A stretch of DNA of 64,000 bases from Dirofilaria immitis (Eukaryota; Nematoda; Chromadorea; Rhabditida; Onchocercidae), in the NCBI GenBank assembly GCA_024305405.1, contig JAKNDB010000107.1, positions 3,952,501 through 4,016,500 on the forward strand. The letters run 5' to 3'. Below are positions 1-13,835 of the stretch, one piece after another; the stretch's first letter is position 1, and every line of letters begins with the position of its first letter. The position numbers and the translations under genes are program-made. The notes beneath the pieces are model-generated. The model searched no databases and was not told the origin of the DNA. It saw only the letters and a program-made list of their open reading frames with translations.

Positions 1-3000
1 TTCTTTTATTAATTATTCAATTTCAAATATACATATCTTTTCTGCCAAAATTTGCATTATTTCATTTAATTTGTTCAATATTTTCATTGCCGCTATCTTT
101 TATATCTCTCATACCTTACTTCTATTATTTCCTAACTTTTATTCTCAACAACTATTTTTCATAAATTCTTATTCTCAAAATATATTTTTACTTAATCTTT
201 TCCAAGAGTATCTTTCTACCCTACTTTTCTTCAGAATATCTCTGTTTTTTTTCTACCATTCTTTTTACCGGAATATATTTCTACTGTACTGCTTCCTAGA
301 TCTACTCTCTTAAAATATCTTTTTACAATATCTCACTTCAGAATATCATCCTACTGTATTCTCTTTTAATATATCCTTCTATTGTTCGCCAGAATGTATC
401 TTTTCTCAGAATATCTTCCTCTCTTACTTCTTCTGCACAATAATTTTTTGTCATAAGTTTACATTAAAAACACCTTTCATTTTTCCTTTAAACATCTCTC
501 TCTCTTTCTCTCTCTGTCTATCAGTCTATTTATCTTTTCAATTATTTTTTCTAAACAAATTATTGAAGCGATTTATGAGATGTTGAACGTATAACTTATT
601 TATTCGATAAATTTTTACATCAATCTTTTTCATTCGAATAAAATCTCTTTCTAAACTATTTTTGCTATTTTATTGGTTTGCATTTTATTATTTTCATAAT
701 CACTTTTTCTTTTTTTTTCCCTCTTTTCTTCCAATAATTTTTGCCATTTTTATTACTTCTCTCTCTTTCATTTTCTAATATTAAATCTGAAATGGATTAA
801 ATTGTAATAGTAATAAGAAATTAAATAGGAATTGAATTGTATATTTACATATAAAGATATATTCATTCATTACATTCATCAATTCGAATTTTCTTCCTCC
901 AATTATACTAATTTTAGAATTACATTTACTTTTCATTATCTTTCTTTCTTTTCCTTTCTCCACCTTTCTCTTTCTCTGTCATTTCCAAATAATAAAAAAA
1001 AAGAGAAGAATATTAAAGAGAAGAAGAAGAAAAAGAAAAATGGAAATGAAATGGAAAATAATTTAGACATAATAGTTTGAATAAAATGATTAATTCATAC
1101 AAAATATAAATCTCTCTTTTTACTTTTTTTCAGTTTGCATTTTGATATTTTTTCTCTTTTCTTCCTTCTCCTTTTCTTTTTCCATCTTCGCTATTCTCTC
1201 TCTCTCTCTTCGTTTTATTCATTTATTAATTTCATCAAAAATCTATTATTCTCCATTTTTCCGATTTTAATTTTTCTTTTCTTGCAGTGCTAAATTTCTC
1301 GTCATGATAATACATATGAATAATCATTAAAATAATTTTTAAATTAATATGATAATGTTATCAATTAGCAAATATCAAATTTATCAAAACAATTAATTTG
1401 ACAGCTGGCCAGTTGACAATATTATCATATCACAAAAATGACCACTTCAAAATCGAATGTTGTCATATCATCAAAATGGCCATTTCAAAATCAAAATGAT
1501 CGATTTGATAAATAGTTAATTGATAATGCTGCTATATTATTTGTAGTTTTTATCAATCATCGAAATATTTCAACAGACGATGTTGACAAAATGATGTGCA
1601 AATGTATCAGTTCATATGAGAGAGAATTAAAAAAGCAAAAGGAAGGGAAGAGGACCGAAAATGTTATAAATAAAATTCAAGAAGATAGAGAATATTAAAT
1701 TATGGCAATAAAAATTAAAATTTCGGAACGCAAATTCTGTTCCGTTTAAATTTTGATAAATGGTACAAATAAAAATTTTAATTTTCATCCAATGCATTCA
1801 TTTTAATTTTTAAAACAAATTAAAATAGATTATCTTCTTCTCATTTATATTTTAAAATGAATTGAATAATCAACGTTTATGTTTGAAATTTTTTGTTTTT
1901 AAAAAACATATCGCAATTTCTTAATATTTTATTACTTTTCTCGAAATATTTAAAATTTCATAGCGATACTAATTTTTATTAATTAATAATGTTAAATTTT
2001 AATAATAAATATTCCATGATTAGTTTATTAGATCACATCTAAGCTAAATATTTGATTGATAAAATATTAAAAAATTGCAATAATATATTTTTGAAGGGAA
2101 AGATTAGAATATAAAGTTGGATTTTTTTTTCGATACATTTTAAAATATAAATGAAAATATGATATCATGCATTCCACTTTTTTTTCTTTTTGATCTATAA
2201 TTTCTTGTTCGTTATTTCTTGAAAAAAAAAAGCACAACTATAATATTGAGAAAATTTTCCATATCGTTTGGCATGATTTATATTATCTTATAATAAATTT
2301 TTCTAAAATAAAAATTTCTACTAAAGTTTTTTATAAATTTTGAAAAAGTACGAATGAATGAAAAAAATTTTTGATATTTTCTTTCTATAAGCAAACATTA
2401 ATTACAATTATTTCATGCATATACATAGTTAAATTCAAAAATTTTTTCATGCAGTTAATAAAACTTGAAAAATTTTAACTGTTATAAATATCGAAAATTT
2501 TTTTATCATTCGTTCTTTTAATGAAAGCACTGATAACAATATACTTTAAATGATGATGTATTATGCATTAAATATAACTTGAATTTATTATCATTCATTC
2601 TTTTAATGACAACAATGATAATAATAATAATGTTAGAATCATTTTTAACTTATTCAAATTCAAGCCATTTCGTTTAAATTCTTTCCCAAAAATAATTGTA
2701 ATAAATGAAAATGTCCTATCAGCGCTATCTTGGCTCATATTTGTTTTGTCTCGTACTTTGTCCTTCATCCTTTTTGTCTCAAATTTATTAATTTTTACTT
2801 CAATTTAGGAAATCTTTTGCGATTTTTAAAGTGACCAAAAATGCTGCGACAATTTTAATATTAATTGTTTCTTCCATTTTTTTGCAAAAAGTTTCTTCAT
2901 TTTGAATTTTTAATGCCTTTTTTTTAAACGATAATTTTTAGCAATCGAATAAATATTTTATATATCGTACTAATGAAATATTCTATTTTTAATCTGATAT

Positions 3001-3899
3001 GCTATTCGATATACATGATGCTAAACATAATTCTAATTTTCAGGTTAAAGGTCATGTAAAATAAAATTTTTTTCAACTTATTTAATAAATAATATATCAT
3101 TTCTTTAAAATATTTGATAACTCAATTTGGAAATGTAAGTATTTCTGTATCAAAATATCGAATATATTTTCATTTTTCATTGTGCCATACGAATTCTACT
3201 GTAAAACTCGACTGCACAAAATTAAAATAAATTTCAAATAGATTAATTGTATTTAATACACTGTATTCAATAACTTAATTTGAAAATGCAAACATCATTA
3301 TAATAGAGGATAGATTTTTAATATAATTTTCATTCCACATCAATAATGCTAAAAATATAATTTTAATCATACTTTAAAATTTAGTCATAGAAAATTAGAA
3401 AAAATTTCAGATAGATTAGTTGCTACTAATATGTGCTGCACAAATCAGTCCGAGAATATAAGTATTTCTGTTTTGAATATCGATTTTAAAATATTTATTA
3501 TTCATAAAGTTTAAAAAATGCTTCAACTAAGTTGGTAATTCATTTATTTTTCATATATTCAGTAGATATGTCTATTTGCCATATTGCCGCGATATTTAGC
3601 AGACTTTTCCTTTGTATAAATACTAACCCCTTAACTATCATCGGATATTTAAAATGCATTTCACAGATATATCGCTAAGTTCTTCCTTTTTCAGTACTCC
3701 CTAATTTTTATTATAGTTTTATTTAAGTAATCAAATTCAAATGATAATATCAATTTCTAATGATTAATTAAGAGACGATTATTTTTAACGTATTAGTTTA
3801 CTATTAAAAATTATTCGTAATTTATTATTTAATTTATTATTACTAATCAAAGTTATTAAATTAATTTTAACTCACTATTATTTAATTTATTTTTAACAT
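1..3899. other. AT-rich intergenic DNA, no gene seen
   Basis: No exon-like stretch with plausible splice sites or protein-like composition was found on either strand. The first 1.3 kb is pyrimidine-rich on the + strand, with short CT tracts near 490-515 and 1,190-1,212. Open frames here translate to Phe/Leu/Ile/Lys-rich low-complexity peptides, as expected by chance from this base composition. Confidence 0.6.
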
Positions 3900-5110
3900 T
3901 ATTATTGATTGATTGACTGATTGATTGATTAACCAATTATGATTTGATAGATAATTTGATTGAAAATTATTAATATCAATATTATAAATGAAGCATTTTT
4001 ACATAAATCATCCAGGAATTATATGTTGTATAATTAAATAAAATAATAAGAAAATTGGAAAATTTAATTTAAAAATAGTTTCATGAAAATGAGGTATACT
4101 TTGAAAATGCCAAAACAATTAGGCAAGGATATATATATGGCGTGATTGATCTATTCACGATCGATATTGCGTGTTATTGCAGTTGCTGTTATTTTGATTT
4201 AACATTATGCATTATTTGGTCAATATCATTATTTACGTTTAAGATTACATTTCATATCATAATATAGTTTTAACACTGTAAATTTTCGGATCAATATATA
4301 CCAGTAGGTATAAGAATATCTTATGTATTATTTTATCAATATCACTATTTAAAATTAATGTCACATTTTGTCTAATTATCATCATTTAATTTTATGTTAT
4401 CCATCATATACATTGCCTGATTAATATTATTATTTGCAAATTAACAATATCTAATATATAGTTATTATTATCATATAATATGTAATTATTATTTACAATT
4501 ATCACATGATAAGTGACGCTGATGACAAGTATTAATATTATTCATGTGGTTTTAATTTTATATATTATATTATATGATCAATATAATTTGAGATTATGTA
4601 TTATGTGATGAATTTCATTATTTATAAATAATGTTACGTGTCATACACCTGATATGATATGTCATGTGTCACACATCTCTCATTATTTATAAATAATATT
4701 ATGGTTATGTAATTATAATCATTTATTTTTACATTATTATATGGATCTATTTGATTAATATTATTGTTCTCGACGAATACAATATGTCATTTAATTATCA
4801 TTATTTAGTTTTAATGTTTGTTATACACTGTATATTCAATATTCTTTAGTGTAAACTTTAGACGTTTACGTTACGTAACGTCTAATTTTATGATTTAACT
4901 GAAATGACTGTTACATAAATTATTACGTCTCATGAGAATTACGTCTCATTTAATTACTATTCTGAGGTTTTAATATTCTTTAGCATAAATTTTTTCATTA
5001 CGTGTTATGTAACGTGTAATTTTATTATTTATTAAAAGCGATTGTTGCGTAAATCTCTTTATTACGTAAAGTTTTATCATTGATTAAAATTATTGTTACC
5101 TGTAACTTTT
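3900..5110. repeat. Degenerate tandem repeat field
   Basis: A stretch built of diverged copies of TATTCTTTAG, TTACGTAACGT and TAATTTTATNATTTA blocks. Two copies are clear, about 4,837-4,918 and 4,971-5,055: both run from TATTCTTTAG through an ACGTAACGT palindrome to a TAATTTTAT block and a GTTNCNTAAAT block, giving a period of about 134 bases. Further upstream the ATTATTTA and ATCATTATTTA words recur with more divergence. A run of TGATT units lies at about 3,905-3,930. No coding potential seen. Confidence 0.5.
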
Positions 5111-7625
5111 AATTCGAATCAATAAAACTTTTTCAAAAATTAATAGGAAGACTAATTAAGTTATAGTGCATCATTGTATAATTTTTAAAATAATTATACT
5201 TAAGTGTATTTGAATTACATCGAATACATTTAAATTTAAATATTATATTCTTAATAGAATAGAACGAAGAAAACGAACGAAAGAAAAGAAAAAAAACAAA
5301 ATAAAAAATATAAATCATTTTGTTCGTTTTTGAAAAATTTGCAAAGAGAAGTTAAATGCCTTAGAAAGAGCCTTTTGATCCGTCTATTACAAAGCTTTAA
5401 AATGGTATGAGAGAAGTAAAAAAAAACTGTTTAACAATTGATTGGCTTATCATTTTTAACTTTCTTCAAAAATTTTTTCATTCATAAATAAACTTTTTTC
5501 AACCAATTTGCCTTTCTACTACTTCATTAGTTAGCTAAAAATTATTTAAAAATTTTCACAAAATAATCTTTTTAACAAAATTCTCATATTGTAATATTAA
5601 CGATGGAAAAAATTTGAAATTCTATAAGCAATTGTGCCTGGGAAATTTTCCCGCAATTTAAAAATGAATAATTACTAACTAATTTTTTTGTTTCCTGTTG
5701 AAATATATAGAATGTATATTTCAACGTCTAAAATGCATTAAAAATATAAATATTCCGCCTCCTCTCGAAATCATTTTCAATTCCAATCATCGACGATTAT
5801 TTTGCAAAAAGTTTCGCATAAACAATCTCATTCGAGAAATTCTCTCATTCGAAAATAGATGATTAATATATATTAATTTTTTCTTTAAAAAACTTTTTAT
5901 TGTAAAATTCTCGTATTAAATAGAAATGTCTCTAAAGTTTGTTTTTCCTGACCCTTCCTCGCATTTTAAATTCCATCAATAAAAAGTTCAATCATCAATA
6001 ACTTAATTATTAGGTGTTTAAAATTTAATGATTGGATGGATTGGGCTCGGAAATGCTTGGCTTGAAAAATTTTATATTGGCGGCTAAATTTAATATCATC
6101 ACTTCTCTCTTTCCATAACTCCCTTTTTCTTCTTCTCTCTTCTCTCTCTCTTCAATAAAAATATAATAATTTTAATTTCTTTTATTGTATAAGTTATTGT
6201 TTGAAAAATATAAAATTTTAAGAAACTTTTGTTCCAATTTTTTTTGTTTTAAAAATAAATGTCGTAACATATCATAATTGTTTATTATCTTTTTCAATGT
6301 CTTTTTCTCTCTCTCTCTTTCTCTCTCTCTCTTTTAAATGAACAGTTTGATAATTTTAGTCGCTTGCGTTTTATAAACAATCATTTAAAAGACATAAAAT
6401 TTGTTATAAAATTTAAAATTTTTTTGCTATGAGAAATTTGATAACAAATCATAATTTATTCGATCATACATATTTATATTGCTATTTTTTAGTTTCTTTT
6501 CTCTTTTTTCACTTTTTTCCTTCATTTATATTATTATATTTTGCTAAAATAACTGACAAATGCTTTCATTTTAATTTCAAAAATAAATTTTAATAATTTT
6601 TACTCTTTTCATTTTTATTTATTTCAACTTTTTTTTCGAGAATTTAGTGCAGGAGCTGTCGAGAAGTAATATTTAAGAGTTTAAATTTTAATGAACATAT
6701 CTTAATTCAATGAATATATCTTAATTATCTATCTTTAATAATTTTTTTCCTTTTTATTTTTCATGTTTTCAATTGTTAAAACAGTTAAGATAATGATGAA
6801 TTGTTGATGAGAATAAATTCAAATTAAAATCAGCTAACATCCTATTTTATATTATAGAAAGAACGATTGAAACAAAAAAAAAAAAGAAAAAGAAGTTTAA
6901 AAGAAACAAGAAGAAAAAAGAAATGGCAGAATGATTTCAACCGCATAAATTTTTTTATTTTATTATTTAGATATGAGAAAAGTGAAATAACAATTATTCG
7001 TCATCAACGAGATTAAATTCCCACAAGAAATAATTATGTTATGAATGTATTAGCAAATAAGATGAATGTTATTAAAATTTTGATGAAAAAGTTTATACTT
7101 CAAAAAAAAATGATAAGAAAATTCATTATGAAAACTAATTTAACTATTCATTATCATTTCTTCTTATCAAGGAAGAAATGTAAAATTTTATTTTTCTTTT
7201 CAATGAAAAATTTCTTTACAAATTATTTGCAAATTAATGCTTACTAATGGATAAATTTTCGAAAAATTGCTTTTATTTCTTTTACCATAAAAGAAATAGC
7301 AAAAAAAAAGAGAAAGAAAACTTAAGCCTTTCTCTTTACATTTGTTGGAAGTTTCAATTCCTTTCTTTTACAATAAAAAGTTTTCAAAATTTCTCCTTTT
7401 GCTTTTTTCATATTCAACTTTATGAAAAATTATATGATTTCAGAATAATCATAAATAGCAGATAAATCACTCAGCATAAAAAGTTTAAATTAGTTTTGAA
7501 CTCAGCGCAACCTAGTTAACTTTGCGAAAATGAAAACTTGAAATCGTTTTTAAGCTTAGCTAATTTGATCACAGAAATCAGTTTTATCATATGATTTCAG
7601 GAAATCATGAGTATATAACTTAACT
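5111..7625. other. AT-rich intergenic DNA, no gene seen
   Basis: No supported exon on either strand. It contains CT-rich tracts (6,130-6,150; 6,307-6,335) and poly-A/purine-rich tracts (6,870-6,925). Short open frames at about 7,041-7,465 are Lys/Phe-rich and lack splice or composition support. Confidence 0.55.
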
Positions 7626-7870
7626 AATTTATAAATTCATCTATAAAATTAACTATGAATTAATTAATTTGTAGCAAGGACTCTTCTAATAAAAACTTTA
7701 AAACAATTCTGATTGGAGATAATTTTAAATTTAACCAAAACTTACATTCCTATTATTTTATTCTTTTATATCTTATAAAATGTATATTCTTGGCCGTATT
7801 TTTTTATTAGAAGAATCCTTGATGCAAATTAATTAATTGGAATAAGCTAATTTTATAGATGAATTTATAT
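7626..7870. mobile_element. MITE-like inverted-repeat element
   Basis: Left arm 7,626-7,695 and right arm 7,801-7,870 are imperfect reverse complements over about 70 bases; shared words include AAATTCATCTATAAAATTA, AATTAATTAATTTG and TCTTCTAATAAAAA. The spacer is about 105 bases. A further fragment of the right-arm core (TTAATTAATTGGAATAAG) recurs at about 8,133-8,150, so this looks like a dispersed family. No transposase is encoded, as expected for a non-autonomous element. No target-site duplication could be fixed because the flanks are low complexity. Confidence 0.55.
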
Positions 7871-10443
7871 TACAAAATGGAAGGTCAAAGTATGTTATGG
7901 GATTACTTCAAGAAATTTCAGCCTTTTTTAATTTTGACTTTTATTAGTACAAATTTTTTGAATTACACAACAGACGAAATAGTAATTTGCATTTCTAAGG
8001 CGAAATTTCGCTACAACAAACTTGTTTTGAAAAATTTTCGATTTAAAACTCATATTTTATTCCACAATCCTTCGTTCTTTCTTTTAAAAATATATACATA
8101 TATATGTGTAAATAATAGGTGTATATATATATATTAATTAATTGGAATAAGTTAATTATATATATATATATATCTATTTATTTACATTTCTTAAATTATT
8201 AACTATTCAAAAATTCAAATTAAATATGATAAAATTTAAGTATATGAGGAAATAAAATATATGTTTATTGCTGTGTTCAATAATTTTTTATTTATTTAAA
8301 TTATTATAAAACTCATCGTTATCTAATTGATAAGCAAAGATATTTGAATTTCCTAAAAGTTTATTGAAATAATTTCTTTTTTAAAAAATTATTGAAATTC
8401 GCATAATTTGGAAAATTCGATAATTTTATACAAAAAATCGCTTATGCACGTTATCCTTTAAAAATTTCTAATTTAAAAATTCAGATTTGCATGAATGTTT
8501 CATACGAATGAATTACATTTTCTTTTTTTTCTTTTGGTAAGTAGATGAAAATGAAATTGAATAAGTATCAATTCTTCATTTGTAGTTTCATTCAGTTTTA
8601 ATTTAATTTTAAGTTAAGGTTAATAATATGTCAAGTAATTTGTTCGTTTTTTTCATCTCAATTTTTTTTTATTTTTGGCTTTTTTTCGCTTTTTATTAGG
8701 CTTATATTCTATGCCTAATTAATTAACTTTCTTACCTTTTCGTTTTCTATTTATATATATATATATAGGGATTGAATTTTATTTTTTCAATCTCTTGGCT
8801 TATTCTTTTCGCTCCTATATTTTGGTCTAAATGTTTCATTTCAAAAATTTACTCCCGCGTTTTTCTTATTATTCGCTGTATATTTCTATTTTTCTGCTTT
8901 GGAAACTAAAATTTTATAGATAACTTTTTTGCTAACTTAAAAATTGCGTCTTTTGACATTTGTTAAAATTTCTTTTTCTTTCTGATGCATGCCTATTGTT
9001 GGCCTAGGCCATATGAATATAGATGTAAGGCATAAAACTTTGTTTATTTAAAACTACCGTACTTTCTCTCATTATTCTTTTTTTTTCATCCTCACACTAT
9101 TCACCCTATCATGTATCCTTTTTTTTGGTTTTTTTTAAAAAATTGTTATTTATAGATATAAGACTTAATTAAGTAAATTGAATGATGAGAATTATTATGA
9201 TAATTATTTAAAATTTTCATTCCAGTTGTTATTTAAGAATTTATCATTTTTATTCTACTAAATTTTGCAAAAATAATTTTAAGAAATCAAAAATATTGCC
9301 ATGGAGAAATCGAAATAGTATGGCAGTGTGATATGAAATGATAAAACGATGAAATGGATATCATCAGATAGATAAGCGAAAAGTTCGAGAATCAATAATG
9401 GAAAATTAAAACTTATTATTCTAAATAATTAATTTAAATAAGTAAATTATTTTTTCTAATTCATCCATTTACACAAGTAAAAAATTCCGGTCGAAGGAAA
9501 AAAATGAAAAAAGAAGTAATTGCATTGATGGGAATTGTTAAAATAGGATGGCAAAGAGTTAAATGAAGTCAATTAAACAACTCTCGAAAACATTAAGCTT
9601 ATTGTTAATGTGAGATAATGTCCCTATATCGAGATTGCATCATGACAAGGATAGATTGATGGATAGATGAAGCTTTTTCTTCTTGTTTACTAAGTCGATC
9701 GAGACTGGCATTCACTTCAACTTTCTGGCATCTATTTGCTCGCATTTATTGCTAATTGATAAAATAAAAAGTATCACATATGTTATTTTACTATAAAAAT
9801 AACTTTAAAAAAATTTTGATTAAAAAAGCAGAAAAAGCCTTTTATCATTCATGTAAATTTTTGTTATAAATTAATTAAAAATATTTGCATTGTATATATA
9901 CATATATATATATATAGTTATGATGTGTATTCATTTTCAATTTTTATTTGCTTTTTAAAAGATTTATTTCAAAAAATGTGAATGTGAAAAATTTTTAATT
10001 TTTAATTTAAATATTCTTTTATATTAATTTCAAATATATGCATGTATATGTATATATATTTATAATAGAAGTATGTGTATATATTTATAATAAATTTTTA
10101 TCAATTTATTTTTACTCCATTCATTCTTCATTTCTTATCACTTATCACTTTTTCTTAAAATAAAAATTTTTAAGAAATTTTTTTTCACCTAAATGGAACA
10201 ATTTGAAAATAATTATTTCTTTATCATTGATATATACATATCAATTAGAATAATTGTTCATTTTTACTCATTTATTTTTGAAATTTGTTTGTTAAATTGA
10301 AACATCAATGTTAAAAATTTTGCTCTTTCAAATGCTTTTATTTTATACATAGAATTACGATTATTTATGTGTTTATTCATTTCTTTGTTAGATTTATTCT
10401 TGTTTTGTTTATTCTAAAAATTGTTTTGTTTTATGTGAAAACA
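7871..10443. other. AT-rich intergenic DNA upstream of the small gene
   Basis: No supported gene. TA microsatellites lie at 8,110-8,175, 8,750-8,767 and 9,894-9,917. A 12-base palindrome TGGCCTAGGCCA sits at about 9,000-9,011. The stretch 9,600-9,750 is slightly less AT-rich and could belong to the promoter region of the gene starting at 10,444; that is only an inference from position. Confidence 0.45.
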
Positions 10444-13400
10444 ATGACGGAAACAAATTCGAGTAATGATATGACGCAAGAACAAAAGATGCATGTTCAC
10501 ATCGTGGATTCAGCCAAAAAGTTCGCGGAATTTTATTGGAATCACAATCGGTAACATCAGATAAATTACCTGTAAGAGATTTGCTCTTTTAAATATTTAA
10601 ATACTTTTCATTTAAATCTTCAAATATATTTCAATTTAATAAATAAAATAGTCACTAAAATGAGGAAAATGAATAAATTCAAAAATATTTATATATTTTG
10701 AAATTAATAAAAGAATATAATAACACTTATCAATGTGTATTTAGCACTATTATGATATGATTATTTTATGAGTTCATGTAAATGTGTGTTGAAAAAAATT
10801 ACAATCGATAAATAAATAATTATAAATGTGTGTTGAAAAAAAATTACAATCGATAAAATGTGTGTTGAAAAAAATTACAATCGATAAATAAATAATTATA
10901 AATACACCAATTTTTCCCTCTACAACATTCAAGTGATAACAATCAGTATCAGTTGTTGTCGTCGTCAATACTAGAAATAGGCTCCAATTTTATTGCCCTG
11001 ATTCTTATCATTATCAATACTAATAAATAGGTTTATAATTTTATTGCATAAAGATTGATATTTCCTAATTCCTTATTTAATATTTCTTATCAAACTTATC
11101 AATTAATTTTCGTTTTAGAATTAAAATAAATTCATTTTTCGCATAACCGAACATTAGAAATATCTAAAATAAATAATAGCTTTTTTTGCAAATATTATCA
11201 ATGATGAAAAATTAAGGTAAGAAAACTCTAATTGTTTTTTTAAATTAAATTTGCAATTCTAATATTATCTCATTTTTCATTTTTTGATTTTTGATTCCTG
11301 CCATTTCCTTTAATAAAATTAATTTAAATATGTTAAGGTAACTTAATTAATTAAATTTTTATTTCTTTCAACATTTAATTCTATTACAGAATATACCAAA
11401 TAAAAATGTAAAAACAGTTGGTCAAACAACAGCACCACATCGTGGTTTTAATGAAAAAGCACGTGAAGTACTATTAGATCGAAAAATCCAGGTATCATTG
11501 ATTAATAATTACGTAAAATATCTCTCGAAAAGATAATACAGCATCGATATATCATAAATCAACATTTACTGGAAAATATAAAAAAATTAACTTGTCCGAA
11601 ATAAATTAATAATAATCAATATCGAATTATCAATCGTGTTCGATTGATGAAATCGTTAAAACGAAAATTTGATTATCAACTACAATAGCTATGATAATAA
11701 TAATCATTATCATTATAACAAACATTGCTTCAATAATTAATACTAAATATTGCATATCAATTTATTAGTTTATATTTAAGAATGGTGGAATGAAATTGGA
11801 ATTATTAATTTCTATCAATTTAATTCCTTGTTTAGATATTCTAAACTTGACAATTGTGGTGTTCGTCTTCGTCTTTTCTTTTTATTTAATTTAAAACATT
11901 TAGGTTCATTTCTCCCTTTCACAAATAATTCAATTGAATTTTTGTCAATTTGGAGTAAAAAACGCAAGAAAAACAACGAATTTCTGATTTAATCATTAAT
12001 TCATACATTGAAAAAGATGAAATTTTAATTTTAAGTTAAATTGACAAAAAATAAAAAAGTTTTAATTTTCTATCTCATAGAAGACATATCGCTACCTTTT
12101 CTTTTTGCTTTCAACAATTTTAAAAATTTTATTAACATTTGCTATTTGATTTTATTTTCGGAAATTTTAAAATGAAAATAGCATTTTTGCATGCTTTCCT
12201 TCCTTAACAAATCATATCGACGAAATTATTTAAAATTTAATTATTTGCCATTTTCGAATTTAATTTAAGTTCATTTTGGTTCATTTTTTTCCTTTTTATT
12301 GATAACCCAATTTAATTCTTTGCCAACTTAAAGTAAAAAACAAAAAAGAAAGAAAAATAAAAATAGAGGAAATAGAAAAACGAAAAGAATGAAATAAAAG
12401 ATAATGATTTGATTAATTTGATTGATCGATTGATTGATTTATCATCATTTTCAATTTCTTTTTCAAATAATCGATTATTATGATTAGTTTGAGTAAAATT
12501 TTCACAACTTTGATTTTAAAAGAAAAATAGTTTACCTTCTCTCGCAAGGGCAATATTTCATTCGTTCTTCTCCCTTCCATCATAAACTTCAACTTTTTCT
12601 TTTTTTGATCTGTTACAGAATTTTAATGAAACATAAAGTTAATGATAATGATAAGCAAAATAATCCAAAATACATCATCAAATATAAGTAATATTTTTAA
12701 TAAGACAATATGCAAATTTATTCATATTTTTCCAATCAATTTCAAATCAAATTTATAGAAGCAACATAAAAAAACTAAATGGTCGTTTTTTTGGGAAAAA
12801 AATCCTTTTTTAAAAAAATTTTCATACTGGGAAAGCTATTTATCAATCGAATAATCTCGGTTCGAAAAATTCAAAATTCTTTTTCTTGTTTATAGTTTCT
12901 ATACTCTTGACACTTCAACTAGTCAAGATTTTATAAAATTTGATAAATTATTGCTTCAGCGAAGAAAAAAATGAACTTTACAATTCAAAAAAGCTGAACT
13001 TTTTCCAATTACAAAGTTGTCATTTTTGGTTGAAGTATTTTATTGTTTTATTTTTATTCATCGAAATATTTAGCTTTTCATCAAAACAAACAAGACTAAT
13101 CATTCAAAAATAATAAGGCCATTCGTTGAAAACAATGGCACTATAATTGCCTTTAAATATTTACTGAAAAGTGATAAAGCATCATTATATTATATGAGGA
13201 TAATTGAAGACATACATTATCCATTATCAATTGATAAAATCAATGGTGATAGTATTAAATATTTCATGTGATATTCGTCATTTTACATGATGAATAATTT
13301 GAAAAATTTCTAAACGATGCATGAATAAGTAAAAAGAAGTTGTAAAGAGAAATCAATTTGAAGAGAATCTATCCTATGAAAATTTTTAAAATGTCACTTA

Positions 13401-13742
13401 ATTAGCGCGTTTTACTATTTTTTGAAGTTTTTTATTTTAACTAAATCTCGACAAATAATTGATAAAGATATGATAGAATATTAGTTGCATATTATATAAA
13501 ATAAATAAAGAAAAATAGTTCAATTAAATGATTTTATAAAGATTAGTTGAACAAGATTTGAAAAAGAAGCCAAAAGTAAATTTTTTTCCATTCCACAAAT
13601 ATTTTTATTTAAAGATTAAAAGATCTGAATAATCAATTATATCAATATCAAATTCAATTAAATTTAACATATACTGTTTCGTTCCTTGAAGTAATTCAAA
13701 TTATATTAATGTTCATTTCAGGTACAACTGCATCCAAAGTAA
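10444..13742 (+). CDS. Small three-exon protein gene, unrecognised (about 83 aa)
   Basis: Not recognised. Proposed exons are 10,444-10,571, 11,390-11,491 and 13,722-13,742 (stop TAA). Donors are CCT|GTAAGA and CAG|GTATCA; acceptors are TTACAG and TTTCAG. Exon 1 starts MTETNSSNDMTQEQK, an acidic, helix-prone opening. Exon 2 is fully open and contains TAPHRGFNEKAREVLLDRK. Exon 3 adds only VQLHPK and a stop. The product is hydrophilic, with no signal peptide or membrane segment, so cytosolic or nuclear by default. Exon 1 reads well to NHN near 10,548, then a TAA follows; the adjacent frame continues open (SVTSDKLP) to the strong donor in exactly the phase exon 2 needs. One base therefore seems to be missing at about 10,540-10,552. 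An AATAAA follows 88 bases after the stop. An open-frame extension upstream of this ATG is hydrophobic low complexity and was not used. Confidence 0.6.
10781..10901. repeat. Three-copy tandem repeat in intron 1 of the small gene
   Basis: Three copies start at about 10,781, 10,825 and 10,857. Each begins AATGTGTGTTGAAAAAAA and continues ATTACAATCGATAAA. Copies 1 and 3 carry the full unit of about 44 bases; the middle copy lacks the AATAAATAATTATA tail. Confidence 0.85.
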
Positions 13743-13829
13743 AAGGTAGCGAAAAAATACGACATCTACTTTAATCCTAGCTTTTTGTTTTCTTCTTCCA
13801 ATATTTATTATTATCAAATTAAAAATTAA

Positions 13830-13835
13830 AATAAA
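13830..13835 (+). terminator. Candidate polyadenylation signal AATAAA
   Basis: Canonical AATAAA 88 bases after the proposed TAA of the small gene. In DNA this AT-rich the hexamer is common by chance, so it gives only weak support. Confidence 0.35.

Noticed and set aside
7859..8137. 92-codon + strand open frame
   Set aside because: Begins inside the inverted-repeat element and runs into a TA microsatellite; no splice, start-context or composition support.
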